A stretch of 6,633 nucleotides of DNA from Clostridia bacterium. GTDB taxonomy: Bacteria > Bacillota > Clostridia > Oscillospirales > CAG-272. The stretch covers positions 1 to 6,633 of the forward strand of contig CAAGJL010000230.1 of assembly GCA_900770145.1 (NCBI GenBank), given 5' to 3'. Numbering within the stretch: the first letter of the stretch is position 1; every line of letters begins with the position of its first letter. The notes below the pieces were generated by a model. That model worked only from the letters and a program-made list of their open reading frames with translations, had not been told where the DNA came from and did no database searches. This document shows, piece by piece, positions 1 through 5,701 of the stretch. The position numbers and the translations under genes were made by a program.

Positions 1-3000
1 CGTAGCGCATGGTGTGATCTTTTACGGAATTCTTGTGTTCGTCTACATGGAATTCGCCCGTTTCGTAGTATTCTTCCATGTTCAAGGCGAAACTGTCGTC
101 CGAGAAATGAGATTCGGCAATTTCAAAGTAGTATTTTCCGTTACCGACGGTGCCGCCGATGACTTCGTACATGCTTTCTTTTGTGCCGAAGGAGGAATAG
201 ATGGTGCCACGGTTTTTGAGGTCGCCGTCAGAATCCTTATCGTCAATGTAGGTGCAGTAATAGCCGCAAGTTTCGCACTTGAGAATCGGAAGCGTAACGG
301 TGATGCCGCTCTTCGGCAGCGCGTAAGTTTTTGTATCGCTTGTCATCTCACTGTATTCGTGATAGAGACTGCCGGTGCCGCCCGTTACAACCTCTTTCAC
401 GGTATACTCGTCGTTCTGATCTCTGATACCGAAAACATATGTCACGCGGGAACCGTGCAGACAACCGACGGTAACCGGCTCAGTATAGAAGCCCCAGAAG
501 AACCCGCAATACGGTTCGTCTACGCCGCAGGCACTGGTATAAACATCTTTTGTTACGCCGTTTACGGTGAGTTCTACCAAGCGCCCGTCCGTGTATTTAT
601 CGTTCTCACATTCCAGGTTGTCGCGGTCGAGGTAAGTGCTTGTCATTCCGCAGGCGCAACCCTTTACCAGGATATATCCGCCGCATTTGCCGCCGAGCTC
701 CTTGCAGTCAATGGTTGCAAGAACGTATCTCTCATGATCGTCATAGTCCTTGACGGAAAGGACTTTACCGCAATCCGTACATGTGGTGGTAATGCGCACA
801 CCCTTGGTGCAATCCTTTTCCTCCGTCAGGAAAGCGGCTTCCGCCTTGGTGTGAACGTGACCGTTGATGTAGAACTTGATATACGTGTCTCCGCACTTCA
901 CACAGGTGTAGTGAATCTCACCCACGCCGGTGCAGCCTTCTGCAGGCTTGAAAGCGGCTTTGTCCTCTTTCCAGGTGTGGAGCGTATCCGCGGAGGCAAA
1001 GGTCACTTTTCCTGTTTTGGTGTTGTAGGAGAAGTAGAGGTTATCCATCTCTTCCGAAGATTGCAGATAAGAAGCGTATTCCTCATCATACTCCGTGCCC
1101 TCATAAGGCACCAGCACATTTCTGGCGTAATGCTTGTAGATGGCGTAGTTGGTGATGGTGTTCACCACAAATCCAACCAGATCGTTCGAGCCGCAGCTCT
1201 CCCCGACCATGACCATGGGCTCCGCATCGAACATGTAGGTCTTGACCCCGCAGACGCACAGGACGTAACTGCCGCCTGCATCTCTGCCGGTGGCAAAATC
1301 GGTGCCGTCCGATACATATTGCCGGGGGGTGATGTTGTTTGTCGGAGTAACGGAAACCAGGTTGTCATTTTCGTCAAATTCCAGCACGTAGTTGCCGTCG
1401 TTGAGGTACTTGGAAAGGGACTTTTTGTTCAGTTTGATCCGGTCGGTCTTGGCGTTGATTTCGTCCGCAAGCGTCTTGATGTCCAGCTTGCCCGCCTCGC
1501 CTGTCAGGAGGGAAAGGGAAATGACAACGCTGCCTTTTTCTTTGGGATTGTAATTTGCAACGTTGATGTTGGCATTGATTTCTACCGATTTCAGCGCGGC
1601 GTTTTTGCCGATGACCACGTCGATTTTCAGGTCTCTGTTCAGCGCGGTGACCGCAAAGTCAATCGCTTCGAGCACCATCTCCCTGTTTTTGGAAAGGTCA
1701 GGCTCCGCTCCGTCGGTTCCGCCCTGCGGAATCATCGCGGCAATGGTGTCAATCAGGTTGCCGTTAAACATCCCGGCAATCATCTCTTTCAGGTCGGCAA
1801 CCGTCATCTCGGTTTCGGGACCGGACATCATACCGCACACCAGCTCAAAAACGGTCATCTTGGAATCAATCAGCCGGTTCAGCAGGTCGATCACGGTCAG
1901 GGGCTTGCCGGTTTCTTCATCCACGCCAAGGTCGATGCCCATCATAGCAAGCAGTTCTTCCAGCGTGTTGCACTTGCCGGCGGAAGCTTCCCGAATCAGA
2001 TCATTGAGCTCCTGATAGGCTTTCGTGTAGTCAAGCCCTGCCTCGTTGATCTTACCGGCGATCTGCGCCACGGTGCTGTCACCGATTGCGTAAATCTTGT
2101 TCAGCAAGGCGGTAAAGGTGCCGTCCCCGCACAGGTAGTCAATCATATCGGCATAGGTGTCACACAGCAGGAAGTTCTGAATCTTGGTGTAGTTGAGGGT
2201 CAGCACCAGATCGTCACCCTCCAGCGCGGGGTCAAAGAACGCGAGAATGGCATGGCGGGCGCTCGCCGCGCCGGCGTCTTTGCTGTCCCCCGCAGGGAGA
2301 TTGCCCACCGTATCAAGAAGTTTTTTCAGCATATCCGGCAGTTTTTTCATCAGAACTGCCAGCATTTCGTCCGTCGAGGGGGCTGCCGGCCCCTGCCCGG
2401 CTTCATCGGCCTGGTCATAAAGGTTGCCGTTGCCCGGATTCGGTCTTTCGTCGCCGTTCCCGGAGGAGAGCGCCGCCCGAAGCATCGCCGCGACGGGAAT
2501 CCTGCAGTATGCCGACTCCATCAGGTTGCGGAATTCTTCGTCATCCATACTGCCGAACAACTGACTGGGCTGACCTGTATAAGTGAAGTAGATCACACCG
2601 TCCGCCAGCGCGGCACGGAACGTAAAGGTGGGGCGGCTGATCCCGTAAACGCCGGTGACCTGCCCGGTTGCACCGAGCGTGATCTTGCCGTTTTCGTCAA
2701 ACGACATCGAGATATCCGCAAAATTGAAGATAATCCGCATCGGCTGATTGTTGTAATCCTGCTCGTCGTCAACTACTACCACGGCGTTGTTCAGCCGCAT
2801 GGTCAGATCTTTCGGTTTGGTTTCGTTCAGTTTCTGAAAATATGCGTCGGGGATCAGGTCCTTGCCGCAACGGCTGCAGGTCACAACGCCGTCGTGCCCC
2901 AGCGCCTCGGTATAGTCGCTCTTTTCCTCCAGACCGCACTTGTCACACTTTTTCAGCGTGTAGCCGCGCTCCTCACAGGTGGCGCCCACGGTGCCGGTGG

Positions 3001-5239
3001 TAAAGTTGTGCGCGCAGCCCTCGCCGCAAACCTTGCACACGCCGTTTTCCATCTGATGGTTGCCGGTTGCGGGTGCGCCCGCCGCGCCGCAGATCACACA
3101 GGTCTGCCCGTGGCCGCAGTCCGCCGTGGCTCTGTCCCAGGTGTGGGAGGCGGGAACAATATTGATTCGGCAGGAGTAATCGCAGTTGCGGCATTCCTGC
3201 AGGGTATAGCCCTCTTCGGTGCAGGTATGGGCAACCGTGGTTTCCCTGAAATTGTGCCCCGCGGCAGTGACAAAGTTGTTTTTGAAGACATAGCCGCACA
3301 CCGCACAGGTGTTGACGGTGTAGCCGTCCGTGGTGCAGGTGGATTTGACCGTTTCCACCTGATAGCTGTGTGCCTTCTGCGGGAGAATTTCCGTAAAGGA
3401 CTTGTGGCAGGCGGTACAGGTCTTATCTACGGAGCCCGCCGCGGTGCAGGTCGCATCCTTGCGGTTGGTTTCCTCCCAGGTGTGACCCAGCGCGGGGGTG
3501 AACGCGGTCACCTCTCTGTCGCAGTGATCGCACTTGGAGATGATTGTTTTGGAGTGGGTGCAGTCCACCGCGTCCGGGGTCTCGGAGACGATTGTCCATG
3601 TGTGACCGAGCGCCGCTTTGATGTCATGCTTGGTGACCTCGCGGCAACGCAGACATACGGAAATGGTGTAGCCCTCTTCCTCGCAGGTGGGGTCAATCAC
3701 TTCGTCGCGGTATCTGTGCCCATAAAGCTCGCAGCGCTGTGTTGCGCTCAGGCGGGTGATGGTGTAGGTGGAGAAGTGATCCGCCTCAAACACCGCGTAG
3801 CCGTCCACATAGGTCGCGCTGTAGAAATTCAGATTTCCGTCATTATCAATGTAGAACACGGCAATGTTGTCCGGGTCGTCATCCTTACTCAGCACATAAG
3901 GAATGCGCACCGTGACTTTGCCACCGCCGAAATCAACGGTATTTTCACCGTTGCGGATGCCGAACTCGAAAACAAGCGCGCCGTCGTTCAGGTAATCCGC
4001 ATTTTTGCCCAGCTCTTTTCCAAGATCCGCAAAGGAAATCTGCTCCGCAGTGAACGTGGTGCTGTCACCCAGCTTGCCCTTTACGGTCTCGTCCAGAGAA
4101 AGGGAAGCGTCTTTCAGTGAGATTTCGTCGGTCAGGTCTTTTTTGGAGACGGTTGCCGTGGTGGTGTTGTATTCGGTCTTGGTTTTGCCGCAACCCGCAA
4201 CGGTGCAGGTGTAGACCGTGTTGCCGTCCACGTCCCTGCCGTTGTCCCACTTGTGTGCGGTGGGGTCGGAAAAACTTTCGGTGCGCGTGATGCCGCAGCC
4301 GTCGCAGGTGTAGGTTTTCGTGCCCTCGGTTTTGCAGGTGGCGGGCGTGGTCAGTTTTGCCGCACCGAAATGGTGGATTTCCAATATTTCGGTTTTGGTG
4401 GTGCCCATGCAGTTTTCGCATTCCGCAAAGTACGTCTGCTCATAGGTGCATGTGGTGCCCTCAACCGGCTCAGGCTCCCCGCGTTTTTCCCACTTGCCCA
4501 GTTTGTGGCCGGTGGCATGCGTGATGATGTTGGTATAGGTGTCCCCGCACGCGGAACAGGTGTAGGTCTCGGTTTCGTCTACCGTGCAGGAGAGAACCGT
4601 GGAGTCGGTCAGCACATACTTGTGTCCCTCTGCCGGCTGAACCGCATGGCAGACCGTGCATTCCAGGTCATCGGTGCATCCGGGGTCGTCGTTGTTCCAT
4701 GTATGCCCCAGCGCCTTGATCGCCACATCGTTGAGCTGTGTTTTGCCCTCCGCGTCCGAGAAGTTGGCGCCGCAGTCAAGGCAGCTCCAGTACTCCACGT
4801 TTCCGCCGGTCACACAGGTGGCGGCAACCGCTTCGTGTTTTTCCAGATTGTGCGCGGAGGCATGTTTTAAGATGTAGCCGCAGTCCAGGCACACCTGGGA
4901 AGAGGCGGAAGTTGCCTCCGGCCCCGCGCGGTGCGCCTCCGTCCCGCTGACTGCGTCGCAGTTCAGGCACTTGTGGTGGTGCCCCTCGGCAGTGCCGATC
5001 CATTCCGTGCCGTATTGGTGCGCCGTTTTTGCGATTGAACGGGTTTCGGTTGCCTGACACAGGGAGCAGGTGTGCTCCTCAGTGCCCTCTGCCGAGCAGG
5101 TGGCGGCGGTTTTTACCGTCCATTCGCTCCATTGGTGCGTGCAGTCTTCCGGCGGTGTGGTTTTCTTGCACGCCGTCAGGGTTAGTGCGCCCGCAACCAA
5201 CAGAAGCACCGCCAACAACAGATAAAAGCGCTTCTTCAT
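1..5239 (-). CDS. Giant Cys/His-repeat surface lipoprotein, partial (C-terminus beyond window)
   Basis: One open frame of 1,746 codons runs from ATG at 5239 to the left edge with no stop. The start is fixed by GAAAGGA nine bases upstream and by a lipoprotein signal: K2-K3-R4, a hydrophobic stretch at 5-20, and lipobox L21-T22-A23-C24. The mature protein is therefore probably lipid-anchored on the outer face of the membrane. Order of parts: residues 33-357, CxxC repeats (8 CxxC); 365-496, beta-rich domain ending in H488-F489-S490; 503-793, CxxC repeats (9 CxxC); 800-1320, Cys-poor region with a beta-rich start (810-890), a Gly/Pro/Asn-rich linker (925-955) and helices (955-1200); 1328-1660, more diverged Cys-containing units (3 CxxC, 2 CxC). 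Typical units read ATC, three residues, G, then TCxxCG and later GHxW. Cys/His spacing suggests zinc-knuckle folds; metal binding is inferred. TTA, CTA and TCA codons are absent from residues 375-1742. Function unknown; the gene call is secure. Confidence -1.
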   Translation of the reverse strand, partial: MKKRFYLLLAVLLLVAGALTLTACKKTTPPEDCTHQWSEWTVKTAATCSAEGTEEHTCSLCQATETRSIAKTAHQYGTEWIGTAEGHHHKCLNCDAVSGTEAHRAGPEATSASSQVCLDCGYILKHASAHNLEKHEAVAATCVTGGNVEYWSCLDCGANFSDAEGKTQLNDVAIKALGHTWNNDDPGCTDDLECTVCHAVQPAEGHKYVLTDSTVLSCTVDETETYTCSACGDTYTNIITHATGHKLGKWEKRGEPEPVEGTTCTYEQTYFAECENCMGTTKTEILEIHHFGAAKLTTPATCKTEGTKTYTCDGCGITRTESFSDPTAHKWDNGRDVDGNTVYTCTVAGCGKTKTEYNTTTATVSKKDLTDEISLKDASLSLDETVKGKLGDSTTFTAEQISFADLGKELGKNADYLNDGALVFEFGIRNGENTVDFGGGKVTVRIPYVLSKDDDPDNIAVFYIDNDGNLNFYSATYVDGYAVFEADHFSTYTITRLSATQRCELYGHRYRDEVIDPTCEEEGYTISVCLRCREVTKHDIKAALGHTWTIVSETPDAVDCTHSKTIISKCDHCDREVTAFTPALGHTWEETNRKDATCTAAGSVDKTCTACHKSFTEILPQKAHSYQVETVKSTCTTDGYTVNTCAVCGYVFKNNFVTAAGHNFRETTVAHTCTEEGYTLQECRNCDYSCRINIVPASHTWDRATADCGHGQTCVICGAAGAPATGNHQMENGVCKVCGEGCAHNFTTGTVGATCEERGYTLKKCDKCGLEEKSDYTEALGHDGVVTCSRCGKDLIPDAYFQKLNETKPKDLTMRLNNAVVVVDDEQDYNNQPMRIIFNFADISMSFDENGKITLGATGQVTGVYGISRPTFTFRAALADGVIYFTYTGQPSQLFGSMDDEEFRNLMESAYCRIPVAAMLRAALSSGNGDERPNPGNGNLYDQADEAGQGPAAPSTDEMLAVLMKKLPDMLKKLLDTVGNLPAGDSKDAGAASARHAILAFFDPALEGDDLVLTLNYTKIQNFLLCDTYADMIDYLCGDGTFTALLNKIYAIGDSTVAQIAGKINEAGLDYTKAYQELNDLIREASAGKCNTLEELLAMMGIDLGVDEETGKPLTVIDLLNRLIDSKMTVFELVCGMMSGPETEMTVADLKEMIAGMFNGNLIDTIAAMIPQGGTDGAEPDLSKNREMVLEAIDFAVTALNRDLKIDVVIGKNAALKSVEINANINVANYNPKEKGSVVISLSLLTGEAGKLDIKTLADEINAKTDRIKLNKKSLSKYLNDGNYVLEFDENDNLVSVTPTNNITPRQYVSDGTDFATGRDAGGSYVLCVCGVKTYMFDAEPMVMVGESCGSNDLVGFVVNTITNYAIYKHYARNVLVPYEGTEYDEEYASYLQSSEEMDNLYFSYNTKTGKVTFASADTLHTWKEDKAAFKPAEGCTGVGEIHYTCVKCGDTYIKFYINGHVHTKAEAAFLTEEKDCTKGVRITTTCTDCGKVLSVKDYDDHERYVLATIDCKELGGKCGGYILVKGCACGMTSTYLDRDNLECENDKYTDGRLVELTVNGVTKDVYTSACGVDEPYCGFFWGFYTEPVTVGCLHGSRVTYVFGIRDQNDEYTVKEVVTGGTGSLYHEYSEMTSDTKTYALPKSGITVTLPILKCETCGYYCTYIDDKDSDGDLKNRGTIYSSFGTKESMYEVIGGTVGNGKYYFEIAESHFSDDSFALNMEEYYETGEFHVDEHKNSVKDHTMRY
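632..982 (-). repeat. Diverged Cys/His repeat units, block 3 (residues 1420-1536)
   Basis: Two recognisable units begin at HTW (1421-1423), with CxxC pairs 1446/1449 and 1487/1490 and leading Cys 1436 and 1477. The next unit is altered: C1512, C1519 and a CxC pair at 1528/1530 replace CxxC. These units are less regular than blocks 1 and 2. Another CxxC, 1655/1658, sits further on, outside this span. The layout suggests older or more specialised copies near the C-terminal side. Confidence -1.
2861..3733 (-). repeat. Cys/His repeat block 2 of the lipoprotein (residues 503-793)
   Basis: The most regular block. CxxC pairs lie at 529/532, 570/573, 608/611, 645/648, 683/686, 714/717, 735/738, 765/768 and 788/791. 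Typical units carry a leading Cys in TC (C519, C598, C635, C673, C755), a Gly about four residues later, a TCxxC or similar pair, and an ALGHTW or AAGHNF type ending (H545, H585, H662, H781). Units 714-738 are compressed, with two CxxC pairs only 21 residues apart. The DNA of the units has diverged enough that this is a protein-level repeat, not a tandem DNA repeat. Confidence -1.
3752..4147 (-). other. Beta-rich domain with terminal HFS motif (residues 365-496)
   Basis: A Cys-free stretch separates repeat blocks 1 and 2. It starts with SKKDLTDEISLKDASL and contains YLNDGALVFEF (416-426). It continues with a beta strand VTVRIPYVL (442-450), then AVFYIDNDGNL (460-470), and ends ADHFSTYTI (486-494). 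Strand-rich domains ending in an HFS-Y-x-I pattern recur in large secreted Bacillota proteins with S-layer or repeat architecture; this is recalled, not searched. The HFS triplet also resembles the self-cleavage motif of ZU5/UPA-type domains, which is only a possibility here. Confidence -1.
4169..5143 (-). repeat. Cys/His repeat block 1 of the lipoprotein (residues 33-357)
   Basis: Degenerate protein repeats of about 35-45 residues. CxxC pairs lie at 58/61, 91/94, 117/120, 153/156, 194/197, 228/231, 274/277 and 312/315, followed by a wider pair at 345/350. Many pairs have a single Cys about 10 residues earlier (e.g. C48, C142, C218, C302), and a His follows each unit, usually in GH or AH (e.g. 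H74, H179, H206, H245, H329). Three Cys plus one His per unit would suit a zinc-ribbon-like site. Units at 91/94 and 117/120 are shortened. Confidence -1.
5171..5239 (-). other. Lipoprotein signal peptide (residues 1-23)
   Basis: Residues 1-23 show a basic n-region (MKKR), a Leu/Val/Ala-rich core and the lipobox LTAC, with C24 encoded at 5168..5170. C24 is followed by K25-K26 and a Thr/Pro-rich tether. This is the classic layout for Lgt diacylglyceryl transfer and cleavage by signal peptidase II before the Cys. It places the rest of the protein outside the cell. Confidence -1.
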
Positions 5240-5248
5240 AGTGTATTT

Positions 5249-5255
5249 TCCTTTC
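5249..5255 (-). promoter_or_regulatory. Ribosome binding site of the lipoprotein gene
   Basis: The minus strand reads GAAAGGA, with nine bases between it and ATG at 5239. It selects this start, which also gives the complete lipoprotein signal sequence. Confidence -1.
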
Positions 5256-5308
5256 TTCCGATTGTTTTTATTCCGGCACCCGGTGGGGTGTAAGAAGCAG
5301 ACAGTGAC

Positions 5309-5335
5309 AAAATATGCCGGGGTTGCGCCCGGCAT
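5309..5335 (-). terminator. Hairpin with short T-run, terminator or attenuator
   Basis: The minus strand has an 8-bp perfect stem, ATGCCGGG (5335..5328) pairing with CCCGGCAT (5321..5314). The loop is six bases (CGCAAC), followed by A and then TTTT. The hairpin starts four bases after the stop of the 27-codon ORF and lies about 75 bases before the lipoprotein start. The T-run is short, so termination may be partial. No plus-strand gene ends here, so it most likely acts on the minus-strand transcript, either ending the small-ORF message or controlling read-through into the lipoprotein gene. Confidence -1.
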
Positions 5336-5339
5336 TTCT

Positions 5340-5423
5340 CTATTTATTCGCCTCAAAAAGAGTATGGCAAAAAAGCGCACACCACGCGTAATGGTACTCG
5401 TAATACTCCGCTTTTGCGCACAT
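5340..5423 (-). CDS. 27-residue Cys/Tyr/His-rich small ORF (leader peptide or microprotein)
   Basis: ATG at 5423 to TAG at 5340. The peptide begins MCAKAEYYEYHYAW, continues with CALFCHTLF and ends EANK. It holds three Cys (2, 15, 19), four Tyr (7, 8, 10, 12), two His (11, 20) and one Trp (14). There is no signal peptide. Residues 13-23 could form a short amphipathic or hydrophobic helix. Support for expression: AAAGGAG five bases before the ATG, a sigma-A promoter whose predicted start is about 35 bases upstream, and a GC-rich hairpin straight after the stop. It is the first ORF on the transcript that would run into the lipoprotein gene, so it may be an attenuator leader peptide. It could equally be a free-standing microprotein. 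I do not recognise the family. Expression signals are strong; function is open. Confidence -1.
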   Translation of the reverse strand: MCAKAEYYEYHYAWCALFCHTLFEANK

Positions 5424-5428
5424 AAAAG

Positions 5429-5435
5429 CTCCTTT
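5429..5435 (-). promoter_or_regulatory. Ribosome binding site of the 27-residue ORF
   Basis: AAAGGAG on the minus strand with a five-base gap to the ATG at 5423. It is a near-consensus Shine-Dalgarno, at least as strong as the one in front of the lipoprotein gene, and is the main reason to take this short ORF seriously. Confidence -1.
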
Positions 5436-5463
5436 GAAAGCTAAAGTTATTCTTACTTTATAT

Positions 5464-5490
5464 GTTATATCATCCGGTAGAAAATGTCAA
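5464..5490 (-). promoter_or_regulatory. Minus-strand promoter (TTGACA, 15 bp, extended TGA-TATAAC)
   Basis: On the minus strand, TTGACA lies at 5490..5485 and TATAAC at 5469..5464, with TG one base before the -10 (an extended -10). The 15-bp spacer is shorter than the ideal 17, which an extended -10 can compensate. Transcription would start near 5457, about 35 bases before the small ORF. It is the only convincing minus-strand promoter upstream of the lipoprotein gene in this region. Confidence -1.
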
Positions 5491-5527
5491 GAGGATTTGA
5501 AGAAAAATACGAAATTTCCGCAAGCGG

Positions 5528-5556
5528 TTGACAGGGAAATCCGGGAACGATATAAT
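5528..5556 (+). promoter_or_regulatory. Consensus sigma-A promoter of the ABC exporter operon
   Basis: TTGACA (5528-5533) and TATAAT (5551-5556) are separated by exactly 17 bases, a perfect match to the housekeeping consensus. The expected transcript start is near 5563, giving a leader of about 140 bases before the ATPase gene. A promoter this strong usually needs a repressor, and a palindrome sits just downstream. It is divergent from the minus-strand promoter, with 37 bases between the two -35 boxes. Confidence -1.
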
Positions 5557-5571
5557 AAACTAACGGTGCTG

Positions 5572-5585
5572 ACGCCGATCGGCGT
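5572..5585. promoter_or_regulatory. 14-bp perfect palindrome, candidate operator
   Basis: ACGCCGATCGGCGT is perfectly self-complementary. It begins 15 bases after the -10 box, close to the predicted transcript start. Binding of a dimeric repressor here would block the promoter. In RNA its arms could also form a hairpin, although a perfect palindrome leaves little loop, which favours a DNA-binding role. The regulator is unknown and no regulator gene lies in the window. Confidence -1.
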
Positions 5586-5640
5586 TTGCGACCGCCAACC
5601 GGAAAGGGAAGCGGAGCGTATCGGAAAATTGTGCACCCAC

Positions 5641-5660
5641 GTGCGGCTTTTTCACCGCAC
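5641..5660 (+). other. Hairpin in the ATPase leader
   Basis: GTGCGG (5641-5646) pairs with CCGCAC (5655-5660) around an eight-base loop rich in T. It ends about 27 bases before the ribosome binding site, so it does not hide that site directly, and no T-run follows to make it a terminator. It may stabilise the leader or be incidental. I recognise no known riboswitch in the 5563-5701 leader. Confidence -1.
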
Positions 5661-5687
5661 TTATCATAAAAACACTAAGACAATGAG

Positions 5688-5695
5688 AAAAGGAG
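5688..5695 (+). promoter_or_regulatory. Ribosome binding site of the ABC ATPase gene
   Basis: AAAAGGAG with six bases to the ATG at 5702. The strong site and good spacing fix the start. Confidence -1.
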
Positions 5696-5701
5696 AATTT
5701 T

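Noticed and set aside
2861..3733. Possible CRISPR or DNA tandem-repeat array
   Set aside because: The periodicity is at protein level (CxxC and GH spacing). The DNA units vary in length and sequence, and no identical direct repeats with unique spacers are present.
14..4120. Very long plus-strand open frame (1,368 codons)
   Set aside because: Its codons are the exact reverse complements of the lipoprotein codons. The product lacks domains or a credible start signal, while the minus strand has a signal peptide, a ribosome binding site and ordered Cys/His repeats.
4253..4870. Plus-strand 205-codon frame opposite repeat block 1
   Set aside because: It is a shadow of the lipoprotein gene in GC-rich DNA, without a ribosome binding site or recognisable domain.
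5277..5290. Small hairpin CACCC / GGGTG in front of the lipoprotein gene
   Set aside because: Only a 5-bp stem with a four-base loop, no T-run, and too far from the ribosome binding site to mask it. Not enough to call a regulatory element.
5241..5444. Plus-strand 67-codon frame opposite the small ORF
   Set aside because: No ribosome binding site or promoter on this strand. It runs antisense through the lipoprotein leader, the hairpin and the better-supported 27-codon ORF.
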